A stretch of DNA of 64,000 nucleotides from the NCBI GenBank assembly GCA_044226525.1, contig JBGAGV010000016.1:62001-126000 (forward strand), read 5' to 3'. Below, in pieces: positions 54,201 to 62,087 of the stretch. The position numbers were made by a program, and so were the translations under genes. This DNA is from VFJQ01 sp044226525. Lineage in GTDB: Bacteria; Verrucomicrobiota; Verrucomicrobiia; Chthoniobacterales; Chthoniobacteraceae. The notes under the pieces were generated by a model. It ran no database searches, was not told the DNA's origin, and saw only the letters and a list, made by a program, of their open reading frames with translations. The stretch's first letter is position 1; each line of letters begins with the position of its first letter.

Positions 54201-54332
54201 GATGCCGCCACGAAGCTCACCACGGTGGGCGCGCTGAAGGCCGACGCGAAGATCAACGTGCCCGAACTCGCCGCTTACACCCTCACCGCGAATGTGCTGC
54301 TCAACCTCGATGAAGTCATCACCCGCGAATGA
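51204..54332 (+). CDS. Planctomycete-type cytochrome protein (PSD1 type) 2
   Basis: A 1042-residue homologue in layout of the preceding protein. The ATG at 51204 overlaps the previous stop (ATGA) and starts a signal peptide (MTVLKTSLLTLLAAAAPALA). Heme-type motifs are C37-F-Q-C-H41 and C325-C-R-C-H329 in NCCRCHDHKYDP; DUF1549 is around 140-400 and DUF1553 near the end (NRAWEKFFGTGLVKTTENLGSQ cut short here, TPLQALSLLNE). A C-terminal match to PSNPELLDW is SHPELLDWL. Tandem paralogues with DUF1501 genes after them suggest a shared extracellular complex. Confidence 0.88.
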   Translation: MTVLKTSLLTLLAAAAPALAGTVSFNRDIRPIFSDTCFQCHGPDEAKRKAGLRLDVRDNAVKAAESGAIAIIPGKPDESEVIKRLTTKDADDLMPPTKLHKELKPAQIETVRKWIAEGAEYQGHWAFIKPERPPMPAAHGARIVNPIDNFIAARLAAEGLKQSPEADRPTLIRRAALDLTGIPPTPQEVEAFVSDQAPNAYEKVVDRLLASPRYGERMAQQWLDFARYADSNGFQSDTSRQMWPWRDWVINAYNRNEPFDQFTIDQLAGDLQPNATRDQIVATGFNRNHRLNGEGGRIVEEWFAETVIDRVETTGLTWLALTLNCCRCHDHKYDPITQKEFYSLFAYFNSNDENGVLDDFGGAGSTRRGGNSRPVLPLTTPEQDAQIAKQEKTIADATARVTAAGKEMAAAQADWEPKFRKQISENFKAWTILEPKEVRSDGGAIFVRQDDGSWLATGTTPPFDHYLFTAPIAAGTFSGLLLEALPDPSLPNKSLGRNSNGNFVLTDVIAEINAPGLEKPLAANFTRAEADYSQKGYEVGLIVGEKTKRKRGEKKRQGWAIDGNTKRDPRKAMFVTSAPLTVPENATISVSLRHDAIANHSIGRFRLSATSLPPAAVKLDGGKVPPSIIATLNLAPEKRTPAQRTELAKFYRENTDNPVKRAEAALAAANKALDDIYAKVQTTMIFKEIAQPREAHVLKRGEYDKLGDAVPRVLPAVFPPLPAGAPNNRLGFAQWLVSGEHPLTARVWVNRAWEKFFGTGLVKTTENLGSQSEWPSHPELLDWLATEFVRLKWDMKAMQKVILMSATYRQSSRVMPEHLAKDPENRLLARAPRLRLPAETLRDQALAISGLLVEKIGGPSVRPYMPDGVWDETSKYGDMRGYKADTGDALYRRTLYTIWKRTAAPPSMLMFDSPSREICTVKRSRTNTPLQALSLLNEITYVEAARAFAQRMIAEGGTTTEQRISWAFERATGRQPTNDEVKVLATGLNQRLARYGQQTDAATKLTTVGALKADAKINVPELAAYTLTANVLLNLDEVITRE

Positions 54333-54334
54333 CC

Positions 54335-54404
54335 GTAGCTCGGCTCTCCAGAGCCGAGTTGCAGCCACCTACCCGCCCTTCTCGACTCTGGAGAGCCGAG
54401 CTAC
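54335..54404. repeat. Nested palindromic repeat between coding genes
   Basis: The arms are 54335-54358 and 54381-54404, 24 bases each with 23 complementary positions, separated by 22 bases. The outer 19 bases (GTAGCTCGGCTCTCCAGAG) are a perfect inverted repeat. The left arm is itself a near-hairpin: CTCGGCTCT and AGAGCCGAG pair around CC. It fills the 75-base gap between two genes, ending just before the ATG of the DUF1501 gene. A short copy exists at 48006. It could terminate or stabilise RNA. Confidence 0.75.
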
Positions 54405-54407
54405 TTT

Positions 54408-55859
54408 ATGAACTGCAACGACCACGCCTTCTTTTCGCTGACTCCCGAGCAGCGCTTCGCGATCACTCGGCGCACCTTTCTCCAGCGCTCCGCCGGCGGC
54501 ATCGGCCTCACGGCGCTCGGTTCGCTGATCGGCCAGGGCGATGTGGCGCGGGCGAATACCCATTTCACACCGAAGGCGAAGCGGATCATCTATCTCTTCC
54601 AGTCGGGAGCGCCGTCGCAGATGGATCTGTTCGATCCCAAGCCGACGCTCGCCAAACATCGCGGCGAGAACTTGCCCGACTCCATCCGGCGCGGGCAGCG
54701 GCTCACCACGATGACTTCCGGGCAGAAGTCCTTCCCGGTCGCGCCGTCGATTTTCAAGTTCGCGCAGCACGGCCAGGGTGGCGCGTGGTTGAGCGATCTG
54801 CTGCCACATCTGGGCACGGTGTCGGATGAATTGTGCATCGTCCGCTCGATGTTCACCGAGGCGATCAATCATGACCCGGCGATCACCTTCATGCAGACTG
54901 GCTCCCAGCTTGCAGGGCGGCCGAGCATCGGCTCGTGGGTCGGCTACGGGCTCGGCAGTGAGAATAAAGACCTGCCCGCCTATGTCGTGCTCACTTCCTT
55001 CGGCAGCGGGCGCAAAGACGACCAGCCACTCTACGATCGGCTGTGGAGCGCGGGCTTTCTGCCGTCGAAGCACCAGGGAGTGAAGTTCCGCAACACCGGC
55101 GACCCGGTGCTCTATCTCTCGAACCCTCCGGGGGTAGATCGCGAAACGCGGCGAGAGACGCTCGACGAACTCGCCGCGCTGAATCACAAACGCTTCGACG
55201 CGCTGGGCGATCCCGAAATCCAGACGCGCGTGTCGCAATACGAGATGGCTTTCCGAATGCAGGCGAGTGTGCCCGATCTCACCGACATCTCGAAGGAACC
55301 GCAGAGCGTGCTCGACATGTATGGCCCCGAGGTGAAGACGCCCGGCACTTACGCCGCGAACTGCCTCCTCGCCCGCCGCCTCGCCGAGCGCGACGTTCGC
55401 TTTGTGCAGCTCTTCCACATGGGCTGGGATCACCACGGCGGTTTGCCGAACGCGATTCGCGGGCAGTGCCGCGACACCGATCAACCCACCACCGCGCTCA
55501 TCCGCGATCTCAAGCAACGCGGCCTGCTGGATGAAACGCTGATCGTCTGGGGCGGCGAATTTGGCCGCACCGTCTATTCGCAGGGCACGCTGACCGAGGA
55601 CAACTACGGCCGCGATCATCACCCGCGGTGCTTCACCGTCTTCCTCGCCGGCGCGGGCGTCAACAAAGGCACGACGCTCGGCGAGACCGACGAGTATTCC
55701 TACAACATCGTGCGCGACCCGGTGCATGTGCACGACCTCAACGCAACCATCCTCCACCTCATGGGTATCGACCACACGCGGCTCACCTACCGCTACCAGG
55801 GGCGCGACTTCCGGCTCACCGACATCCATGGCGAACTAGTGAAGCCGATCCTCGCCTAA
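54408..55859 (+). CDS. DUF1501 protein 1 (alkaline-phosphatase-superfamily-like)
   Basis: A 483-residue protein with a twin-arginine signal (ITRRTFLQRSAGG at about 19-31). KRIIYLFQSGAPSQMDLFDPKP, the central HMGWDHHGGL and the C-terminal WGGEFGRT plus DHHPRCFTVFLAG carry the aspartate and histidine positions of DUF1501. The family has a fold like alkaline phosphatase or sulfatase, but its reaction is not established. It lies immediately after the palindrome and three bases before the second DUF1501 gene, and is regularly found next to PSD1 proteins, so they may act on a common substrate. Confidence 0.9.
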   Translation: MNCNDHAFFSLTPEQRFAITRRTFLQRSAGGIGLTALGSLIGQGDVARANTHFTPKAKRIIYLFQSGAPSQMDLFDPKPTLAKHRGENLPDSIRRGQRLTTMTSGQKSFPVAPSIFKFAQHGQGGAWLSDLLPHLGTVSDELCIVRSMFTEAINHDPAITFMQTGSQLAGRPSIGSWVGYGLGSENKDLPAYVVLTSFGSGRKDDQPLYDRLWSAGFLPSKHQGVKFRNTGDPVLYLSNPPGVDRETRRETLDELAALNHKRFDALGDPEIQTRVSQYEMAFRMQASVPDLTDISKEPQSVLDMYGPEVKTPGTYAANCLLARRLAERDVRFVQLFHMGWDHHGGLPNAIRGQCRDTDQPTTALIRDLKQRGLLDETLIVWGGEFGRTVYSQGTLTEDNYGRDHHPRCFTVFLAGAGVNKGTTLGETDEYSYNIVRDPVHVHDLNATILHLMGIDHTRLTYRYQGRDFRLTDIHGELVKPILA

Positions 55860-55862
55860 GCC

Positions 55863-57287
55863 ATGAAAACTCCGCTCTCCCGCCGCGATTTCTTCCACCG
55901 CTCCGGTGCCGGCTTCGGCATGGTGGCACTGCAGCATCTCCTCGCGCGCACCGGCCACGCCGCTTCCACCAATCCACTCGCTCCGAAAGCACCGCACTTC
56001 CCGGCCAAGGCGAAATCCGTCATCTGGCTCTTTATGAACGGTGGGGTCAGCCACGTGGACACGTGGGATTACAAACCCGAGCTGAGCAAACGCGACGGTA
56101 AACCCCTCGACGGTTTCGACCCGAAGACCGGATTTTTCCCCGGCTCCGTGGGACCGCTGATGGGATCGCCGTTCAAGTGGGCGCAGCACGGCCAGAGCGG
56201 CACGTGGGGCAGCGACCTTTTCCCCACGCTCTCACAGCACGTGGACAAGATGGCGTTTATCCACTCGTGCTGGACCGGGTCGAACAATCACTCCCCGGCC
56301 CTGTTCATGATGAACACCGGGCAGACGCGCATGGGCTTCCCCAGCGCGGGCTCGTGGGTGACGTATGGCCTCGGCTCGGCAAGCGACGATCTGCCCGCGT
56401 TTATCGTCATGAGCGACCCGAAAGATCGCGGCCTGCCCAAAGGCAACGCGAGCAACTGGACCGCAGGGTTTCTCCCGAGCGTTTTCCAAGGCACCTGGCT
56501 GAAGCCGAAAGGCGAACCGATCGATAACCTCAAGCGCCTGCCTGACCTAACCGAGCAGCGCCAGCGTGAACAGCTCGACCTGCTCGCCAAGCTGAACCGC
56601 GCTTCGCTCCCCGGCTCCGGTGCGGAAAGCGAACTGGCGGCGCGCATCGACAGCTTCGAGCTCGCCTATCGCATGCAGACCGCCGCCCCCGAGGCGTTCG
56701 ACCTCAAGGGCGAGCCCGAGCACGTGAAGAAACTCTACGGCCTCGACCAGCCACACTGCACCCACATGGCGGCGCAATGCCTCACCGCACGGCGGCTCGT
56801 GGAGCGCGGCACCCGCTTCGTGCAGATTTACTCCGGCGGAATGGAAAACCAGCTTTCGTGGGATTGCCATCTCGACCTGATCGGCAATCACAGCGGCTTT
56901 GCGCGCGAGGTCGATCAACCTTTCGCCGCCTTGCTCGCGGATCTCGATCAACGCGGCCTGCTCGACGAGACGCTGATCATTTGCGCCGGTGAATTCGGAC
57001 GCCTCCCCATTTCCCAAAAAGGCGCCAAGCCCGGGCGCGATCACAACCCGCACGCCTTTACCGCCTGGTTTGCCGGCGGCGGCGTGAAAGGCGGCACCCA
57101 TTACGGCGAGAGCGACGACATCGGCTTCAAGGCAGTCGTGAATCGCGTGAGCGTGCACGATTTCCACGCCACCATCCTGCACGCCCTGGGCATCGATCAC
57201 GAGAAGCTCATCTTCCCCTTCCAAGGCCTCGACCAGCGCCTCACCGGCGTGGAGAAATCTCGCGTGGTGAAAGAGATTTTCGCGTAG
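55863..57287 (+). CDS. DUF1501 protein 2
   Basis: A 474-residue DUF1501 protein with a twin-arginine signal (LSRRDFFHRSGAGFG). Parallel landmarks are SVIWLFMNGGVSHVDTWDYK, SGGMENQLSWDCHLD in place of the HMGWDHHGG site of the first protein, and CAGEFGRLP with GRDHNPHAFTAWFAGG. The change in the middle motif suggests a different substrate or metal setting. It ends the plus-strand block; no gene follows for 677 bases. Confidence 0.9.
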   Translation: MKTPLSRRDFFHRSGAGFGMVALQHLLARTGHAASTNPLAPKAPHFPAKAKSVIWLFMNGGVSHVDTWDYKPELSKRDGKPLDGFDPKTGFFPGSVGPLMGSPFKWAQHGQSGTWGSDLFPTLSQHVDKMAFIHSCWTGSNNHSPALFMMNTGQTRMGFPSAGSWVTYGLGSASDDLPAFIVMSDPKDRGLPKGNASNWTAGFLPSVFQGTWLKPKGEPIDNLKRLPDLTEQRQREQLDLLAKLNRASLPGSGAESELAARIDSFELAYRMQTAAPEAFDLKGEPEHVKKLYGLDQPHCTHMAAQCLTARRLVERGTRFVQIYSGGMENQLSWDCHLDLIGNHSGFAREVDQPFAALLADLDQRGLLDETLIICAGEFGRLPISQKGAKPGRDHNPHAFTAWFAGGGVKGGTHYGESDDIGFKAVVNRVSVHDFHATILHALGIDHEKLIFPFQGLDQRLTGVEKSRVVKEIFA

Positions 57288-57335
57288 GACTCTCTACCGT
57301 TCCGCGCCCACGCCATCGCGGGCAACCTGCCATCG

Positions 57336-57367
57336 ATCGGTCCCTCGACGAAAAGAAGGGAACCGAT
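57336..57367 (+). terminator. Possible hairpin after the DUF1501 operon
   Basis: ATCGGTCCCT (57336-57345) pairs with AGGG plus ACCGAT (57357-57367) with one bulged base, giving a stem of about ten pairs and an eleven-base loop. It lies 49 bases after the last stop. No T-run follows, so it would be a factor-dependent or RNA-stabilising hairpin at best. The rest of 57288-57660 shows no gene. Confidence 0.25.
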
Positions 57368-57660
57368 GGAATGGTCGGAATGCACCGTTTGTCCAACTCG
57401 CTTCCCGCGACGAAATAGGTCCATGGATCAACTCTGCCGAAAAGTATCAGGGAGGATGGCACTGAGATCAGAGAGATTTTCCGCTCCTTGGCTTCGCCCC
57501 ACAGCGGTCTTCCAACCCATTCCAAGCCCCCCCCGCGCAGCAGATATTCTGAAACCATCCACGTCCACCCTCCCGGTCCCTCACAAACGGACACAATAAA
57601 CACACTAATCGCCGATCATGGCATGCGCAGAAATCCAATCCGGCAATCCGGCTCCGCTCC

Positions 57661-57853
57661 ACAGAGGCAATCCGGCTTAATCCAACTTAATCCAACCAGC
57701 GAAATCGTCCCGAAACTCGCAGCTCGATGACTGAATCCGGAAGCGGAAGGCGGCCGGAAAGAGCTGTTCCGGCTTTCCTGGTTCGTGTGGTTTCGGATGC
57801 TCGGCTACAGAGGTAATCCAGCCTAATCCGACTTGATCCGACTCAATCCGACC
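57661..57853. repeat. Paired decamer repeat runs in a non-coding gap
   Basis: Two similar blocks, starting ACAGAGG at 57661 and 57807, each lead into short decamer runs: TAATCCAACT and TAATCCAACC (57678-57697), then TAATCCGACT, TGATCCGACT and CAATCCGACC (57824-57853). AATCCGGC also occurs twice in a row just before 57661. The whole 677-base gap at 57288-57964 has no convincing gene and lies between convergent genes. Confidence 0.6.
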
Positions 57854-57964
57854 GACCGAAACCACCCCAGCGCCAGCCCATGACAGTGCGTCGGCGGCAG
57901 ACAGGCCCACGGGGCCGCAAAAGCTCCGGCTCCCGTTCTTTGAAAACTGAATGTTTCCCGAACC

Positions 57965-59257
57965 TTACAGCCCGAGACGGCGGAAGGTGTCGTCCACGTG
58001 GGCGAAGTGGATATCGAGCGAGCAGAGGCGGTCGATATCGGCGCGGGTGAGGTGCTTCGCGACGTCGGGCTCAGCGGCGAGGTTTTCCTGGAGTGAAATG
58101 TTGCCCTGCCACGTGGCCATGGCGGCGCGCTGGACGGCTTCGTAAGCGGCCTTGCGCTCACAACCGTGGCGGGTGAGTTCGAGGAGCACGGACTGACTGA
58201 AGTAAAGTCCCTTGGTGAGGCGCAGGTTGCGCTCCATGTTTTCGGGATAGACGAGGAGCCGATCGACCAGCTTCGTAAGCGTCACGAGCATGTAATCGAC
58301 CATGATGCACGAGTCCGGCATAATGATGCGCTCGACCGAACTGTGGCTGATATCGCGCTCGTGCCAGAGCGGGACGTTTTCCAGCGCGGCGACGGCGTTG
58401 CTGCGAACGACGCGGGCGAGACCGGAGAGCTTCTCGCCGGTGATGGGGTTGCGCTTGTGCGGCATGGCACTGGAGCCTTTCTGCCCGGCGGCGAAGTATT
58501 CCTCCACCTCGAGCACTTCGGTCCGCTGAAGATGGCGGAACTCCGTCGCCCAGCGATCGATGCTGGATGCAATGAGCGCGAGCACTGTCTGGAATTCCGC
58601 GTGCCGGTCGCGCTGCACCACCTGCGTGGAAAGCGTCGCCGCTTTCAAACCGAGCTTCGTGCAGACGGACTCTTCCACGCGGGGATCGAGATGCGCATGG
58701 GTGCCGACGGCTCCGCTGAGCTTGCCGACGCGGATGCGCGGCTGGGCCTGCTCGAGACGTTCAAGCGCGCGGCCAAATTCGTCATACATCAGCGCCAGCT
58801 TGAGCCCAAAGGTGACCGGCTCGGCGTGGATCCCGTGCGAGCGGCCGATCATCGGCGTCATTTTGAACTCATTCGCCCGACGAGCAATCACCGTCCGGAG
58901 GGCTTTCAAATCGGCGATGAGCAGGTCGGACGATTGCGCCATCTGCACGGCGAGCGTGGTGTCGAGCACATCGGACGACGTCAGTCCTTGGTGCATCCAG
59001 CGGGCGGATGGCCCGACGTAGCTGGCGACGTTTTCGAGAAAGGCGATCACGTCATGATTCGTCCGCTTCTCGATCTCCATGATCTCCGCCAGGTCGAACT
59101 TGCCCTTGGCCCGGATGGTTTGGGCGTCTCCCTTGGGAATCACGCCGATCTCGGCCATCGCTTCACAGGCGAGCACTTCGATTTCGAGCCAGATCTCGTA
59201 TTTTCTCTGGTCGGCCCAGAGAGCGGCCATTTCGGGTCGGGTGTAGCGTTCGATCAT
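57965..59257 (-). CDS. purB: Adenylosuccinate lyase
   Basis: A 430-residue lyase of the fumarase/aspartase superfamily that acts twice in purine synthesis, releasing fumarate from SAICAR and adenylosuccinate. The signature SSAMPHKRNP is at 262-271 on the flexible loop with the catalytic serine, H141 is in RSHGIHAEP and TSSD is at 93-96. The ATG at 59255-59257 starts MIERYTRPEM, the family N-terminus; 23 more codons upstream come from dispersed-repeat DNA. It is monocistronic here, with the repeat at 59354 in its upstream region. Confidence 0.95.
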   Translation of the reverse strand: MIERYTRPEMAALWADQRKYEIWLEIEVLACEAMAEIGVIPKGDAQTIRAKGKFDLAEIMEIEKRTNHDVIAFLENVASYVGPSARWMHQGLTSSDVLDTTLAVQMAQSSDLLIADLKALRTVIARRANEFKMTPMIGRSHGIHAEPVTFGLKLALMYDEFGRALERLEQAQPRIRVGKLSGAVGTHAHLDPRVEESVCTKLGLKAATLSTQVVQRDRHAEFQTVLALIASSIDRWATEFRHLQRTEVLEVEEYFAAGQKGSSAMPHKRNPITGEKLSGLARVVRSNAVAALENVPLWHERDISHSSVERIIMPDSCIMVDYMLVTLTKLVDRLLVYPENMERNLRLTKGLYFSQSVLLELTRHGCERKAAYEAVQRAAMATWQGNISLQENLAAEPDVAKHLTRADIDRLCSLDIHFAHVDDTFRRLGL

Positions 59258-59353
59258 TTTGGTGGAACCGCGCAGGATGGGCAGGCCAAGGCCGGGCGCC
59301 AGTGGGAAAATCCGAAATCCCTCCATCGCCCGCTCCCGCGAAGCGCCAAACCC

Positions 59354-59384
59354 TTCGTCATTGGGACTTCATCATTCGAGCTTC
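59354..59384. repeat. Dispersed repeat copy upstream of purB
   Basis: This 31-base stretch, from TTCGTCATTG to TTCGAGCTTC, matches the reverse complement of 61973-62003 at 28 of 31 positions. Its 3' end ATTCGAGCTTC is the core of the tandem triplet at 62088-62129. It lies 97 bases before the purB start codon and inflates the apparent open frame of purB. Confidence 0.65.
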
Positions 59385-59453
59385 CCTGCGAAGAAATTGC
59401 CCCCCCTTCCCAGCCCAAAAGCTGGACACCAAAGGAGGCCCCAAAAAGCATAA

Positions 59454-59477
59454 GGCCGCGCCCTTGCGGACGCGGCC
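59454..59477 (-). terminator. Rho-independent-like terminator of the 59-residue protein gene
   Basis: On the minus strand, GGCCGCG (59471-59477) pairs perfectly with CGCGGCC (59454-59460) around a ten-base loop, followed by TTATGCTTTTTGG. The T-rich part is 59442-59453. It lies 39 bases after the stop of the small gene and 200 bases before purB, so it separates the two transcripts. Confidence 0.7.
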
Positions 59478-59515
59478 CCTTGAGAGTGTTGCGTTTTAAG
59501 ACGCGAGTGTCGCCT

Positions 59516-59695
59516 TTAGACGAGCCGGGCGCGGACCTTGCGGCCCTGGCTGTTCAGGCAGACGCGACCGCTTTCCAACAGGTCGGCGACGGCCGCCACG
59601 GCCTCGCGATTATTCTTGCTGACGCTGCTCACGGCCAGGATCAGCTCCCCAAGACTGGGGCTGTGGCGATTGGTTTTCTTCAGTGATTTTTTCAT
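59516..59695 (-). CDS. Small 59-residue protein, probably conserved
   Basis: A 59-residue basic protein reading MKKSLKKTNRHSPSLGELIL and then a helical AVADLLESGRVCLN segment with a basic end (QGRKVRARLV). The ATG at 59693-59695 is chosen because the frame further upstream gives a low-complexity basic sequence without features. A strong terminator directly downstream and an AT-rich region upstream support an independent gene. Small proteins of this type recur, to my memory, in Verrucomicrobia as hypothetical proteins. A regulatory or nucleic-acid-binding role is possible but not shown. Confidence 0.6.
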   Translation of the reverse strand: MKKSLKKTNRHSPSLGELILAVSSVSKNNREAVAAVADLLESGRVCLNSQGRKVRARLV

Positions 59696-59814
59696 GACTT
59701 TGGGTGCCTTTTTCGGGGCTCGGTTTTTCTTTAAGCTAGAGGTGTGCCAGGGGCGTTTCCGTCTCACGGGTGCGTCGGTGATGCTTGGTATTCCATGAGA
59801 CTAGGGAACCCCTG

Positions 59815-59860
59815 AATTCGTTCAAAAAATATATTATTACAGAACATTAAGCTTTCTACC
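59815..59860. promoter_or_regulatory. AT-rich divergent promoter region
   Basis: ATATATTATTAC at about 59829-59840 stands out in GC-rich DNA, between the divergent 59-residue gene and the coiled-coil gene. Candidate -10 boxes (TATATT, TATTAT) exist in both directions, but no well-spaced -35 box was found. The rest of 59696-59926 shows nothing else. Confidence 0.3.
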
Positions 59861-59926
59861 GCCGATTCGGAGAACCCGTAAAGCAGAGGCATCCACTCTC
59901 TCTCACCCGGGCGAATTCTCTCGACC

Positions 59927-60124
59927 GTGCTAAACAAAACCACCGTCGAAATCGCCGCGCTCCTGCGCCGGTGTCTGCGCCTGCGCATGAAAACCGAGCG
60001 GATGTGCAGCCAGGCCGAACGGATGGCGGAGGCGATCGAGAAAGAGAAGCGGCGGCTGGCCGGCCTGCAAAAGATTCAGCGAGGGGCCGAAGAAGCAGAG
60101 AAGTCCCCCGAGCCGCCGAAATAG
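59927..60124 (+). CDS. Small coiled-coil protein
   Basis: A 65-residue protein with a GTG start at 59927-59929 (MLNKTTVEIAALLRRCLRLR). Residues 5-55 are predicted helical with heptad-like leucine, methionine and alanine spacing and many charged residues (MAEAIEKEKRRLAGLQKIQR), then a proline-rich end. No known domain is recognised. It lies 77 bases before the ABC exporter gene on the same strand and might be its partner. A chance open frame cannot be excluded. Confidence 0.4.
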   Translation: MLNKTTVEIAALLRRCLRLRMKTERMCSQAERMAEAIEKEKRRLAGLQKIQRGAEEAEKSPEPPK

Positions 60125-60201
60125 GGGCTCTTCATTTACAGCACGGCAGCAGGGCGGCGTTGCAAAATGGCGGCAGGCCCTTTTTCTTGAGCGTTTCCCC
60201 A

Positions 60202-61962
60202 ATGTCCATCTATCAGCGCGTCCTCGCTTACTACCGGCCCTTCCGCGGCCAGACTTTGCTGGCAGTAGCGCTGAACGTCGTGGCGATTGCCTTCGGGCTG
60301 CTGCGACCGTGGCCTTTCGCTTACATCGTGGATCACGTCATCCCAAACAAACCTGTGCCCGTGCTCGGAATCGATCTATCGACCTGGCCTCCGGAACAGG
60401 TAGTGATGGCGCTCTGCGGGCTGATGGTGCTGATTCATCTCGCCTCGGGCTTCCTGAATCTCGCCGCCGGTGTCGTCTTCCTGAGAGCTGGGTTGCAGGC
60501 GCTGCTCCGGCTCCGCACGGAAATCTACGCCTATCTCCACTCGCTCCCGCTGAAGTTTCACGATCAGCGCCGCAGCGCCGACTCCAGTTTCCGCGTCGCC
60601 TACGATTCGCAGTCGATCCAGACCTTCTACGCCAAGGCCGTTTTTATTTTCCAAAGCAGCTTCACCATTCTCAGCACCTTTGCCGTCATGTGGAGACTGG
60701 ACTGGCAACTCAGCCTGCTCTCGCTCGCGGTGGTGCCTTTCATGGTGCTGGTGATGGTGAAGTTCGCCCACCGGATTCGTGCCGCTTCGACTCACATTGC
60801 CGAGCGCGAAAGTGACGTTTTGACCGTGGCGCAGGAGGGTCTGAGCTCCATCAAGATGGTGCAGGCTTTCGGCCAGGAAGAGCGTGAAGTGCAGCAATTC
60901 CACTCCAGCGCCCGGGAGAGCCTCGAGGCCAATCTGCGGATGAACTTCGTCTCGATGAAGAGCGCTTTCATCATCAGCACCTTCATCGCCATCAGCACCG
61001 CGGCGATGTATTGGCTCGGGACGGATCATGTGCTCGGGGGCACGTTGAAGATCGGCAATCTGTGGTATCTCTCCACGCTGCTGCTCATGCTTTACCAACC
61101 GCTCGAGGCGCTCACCCAGATCGCCTGGGCCATGGAAACGGCCGCGGCTGGTGCCACCCGGTGCTTTGAGGTGCTCGACCGGCAGGACGACGTGCCGGAC
61201 GCGCCCGATGCGAAGGTGCTCCCCCACGCGCTGGGCGAGATCGTCTTCGAGAACGTCGCCTTCGCCTACGACGACAAGCGCACCATCCTCCGCGGGGTGA
61301 ATCTTCGCCTCAAGCCGGGCGAGACCGTGGCCTTCGTCGGCGGCACGGGTGCGGGCAAATCGACGCTGCTTTCGCTGGTGCCGCGCTTTTACGATCCCGT
61401 GGAAGGCCGCCTGTTGCTCGATGGACACGACCTCCGCTCCATCACCAAGAAGTCGCTGCGCGAACACATCTCCATCGTGCTCCAGGACACCCTGCTCTTC
61501 TCCACGACCATTCGCGAAAATATCGCCTATGGACGCCCGGACGCGAAGGAAGAGGAAATCGTGGAAGCCGCCAAACGAGCTCAAGCACACGACTTCATCA
61601 TGGCGACACCGGATGGTTACCGCTCGCAGGTTGGCGAACGCGGCGGGCACCTCAGCGTAGGGCAGCGCCAGCGCATCGGCATCGCCCGCGCGTTCTTGAA
61701 AAATGCGCCGATCCTCGTGCTCGACGAACCGACCAGCGCCCTCGACCCGACCACGGAATCCGCCATCATGACCACTTTGGAGGAACTCATGCAGGGCCGC
61801 ACCACCCTCATCATCACCCATCGCATCGCGACGATCCATCGCGTGGACAAGATCGTCGTGCTGGCGAACGGCACCGTCGCCGAAGAAGGCCGCGGACCGG
61901 AACTCGTCGCCCGCGGCGGCGTGTATGCCGGCCTGTATCGGTCGGCACACTTGGAGGTGTGA
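60202..61962 (+). CDS. ABC transporter, MsbA-like exporter (fused membrane and ATPase domains)
   Basis: A 586-residue half-transporter. Six transmembrane helices lie in about 1-320 (MSIYQRVLAYYRPF start), and the ATPase domain at 340-586 has GGTGAGKST (Walker A, near 380), the signature LSVGQRQRIGIARA (near 483; V in place of the usual G), ILVLDEPTSALD (Walker B, near 503) and ITHRIATIHR (switch histidine). It probably works as a homodimer exporting lipid, peptide or drug-like compounds. The ATG at 60202 is chosen; the open frame begins 77 codons earlier inside the coiled-coil gene. Confidence 0.92.
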   Translation: MSIYQRVLAYYRPFRGQTLLAVALNVVAIAFGLLRPWPFAYIVDHVIPNKPVPVLGIDLSTWPPEQVVMALCGLMVLIHLASGFLNLAAGVVFLRAGLQALLRLRTEIYAYLHSLPLKFHDQRRSADSSFRVAYDSQSIQTFYAKAVFIFQSSFTILSTFAVMWRLDWQLSLLSLAVVPFMVLVMVKFAHRIRAASTHIAERESDVLTVAQEGLSSIKMVQAFGQEEREVQQFHSSARESLEANLRMNFVSMKSAFIISTFIAISTAAMYWLGTDHVLGGTLKIGNLWYLSTLLLMLYQPLEALTQIAWAMETAAAGATRCFEVLDRQDDVPDAPDAKVLPHALGEIVFENVAFAYDDKRTILRGVNLRLKPGETVAFVGGTGAGKSTLLSLVPRFYDPVEGRLLLDGHDLRSITKKSLREHISIVLQDTLLFSTTIRENIAYGRPDAKEEEIVEAAKRAQAHDFIMATPDGYRSQVGERGGHLSVGQRQRIGIARAFLKNAPILVLDEPTSALDPTTESAIMTTLEELMQGRTTLIITHRIATIHRVDKIVVLANGTVAEEGRGPELVARGGVYAGLYRSAHLEV

Positions 61963-61972
61963 GACGCAGAGT

Positions 61973-62003
61973 GAAGCTCGAATAACGAAGTCCGAATGAC
62001 GAA
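61973..62003. repeat. Dispersed repeat copy after the ABC exporter
   Basis: GAAGCTCGAATAACGAAGTC and following bases match, in reverse orientation, the copy at 59354-59384 at 28 of 31 positions. The part GAAGCTCGAATAAC is also the inverse of the 14-base unit repeated at 62088-62129 with one mismatch. A small hairpin (GCAGAG and CTCTGC) lies between the inverted parts. Confidence 0.65.
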
Positions 62004-62087
62004 AATATCAGCCACTTCGCGAAGCAGAGATTCAAAGGAAACGCGCGCCTGCAGAGTGACTCCCTCTGCGCAGCAGCCATCGTTTTC

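Noticed and set aside
57288..57964. tRNA or CRISPR in the large gap
   Set aside because: No cloverleaf pattern was found, and the repeats are short adjacent decamers without spacers of regular length.
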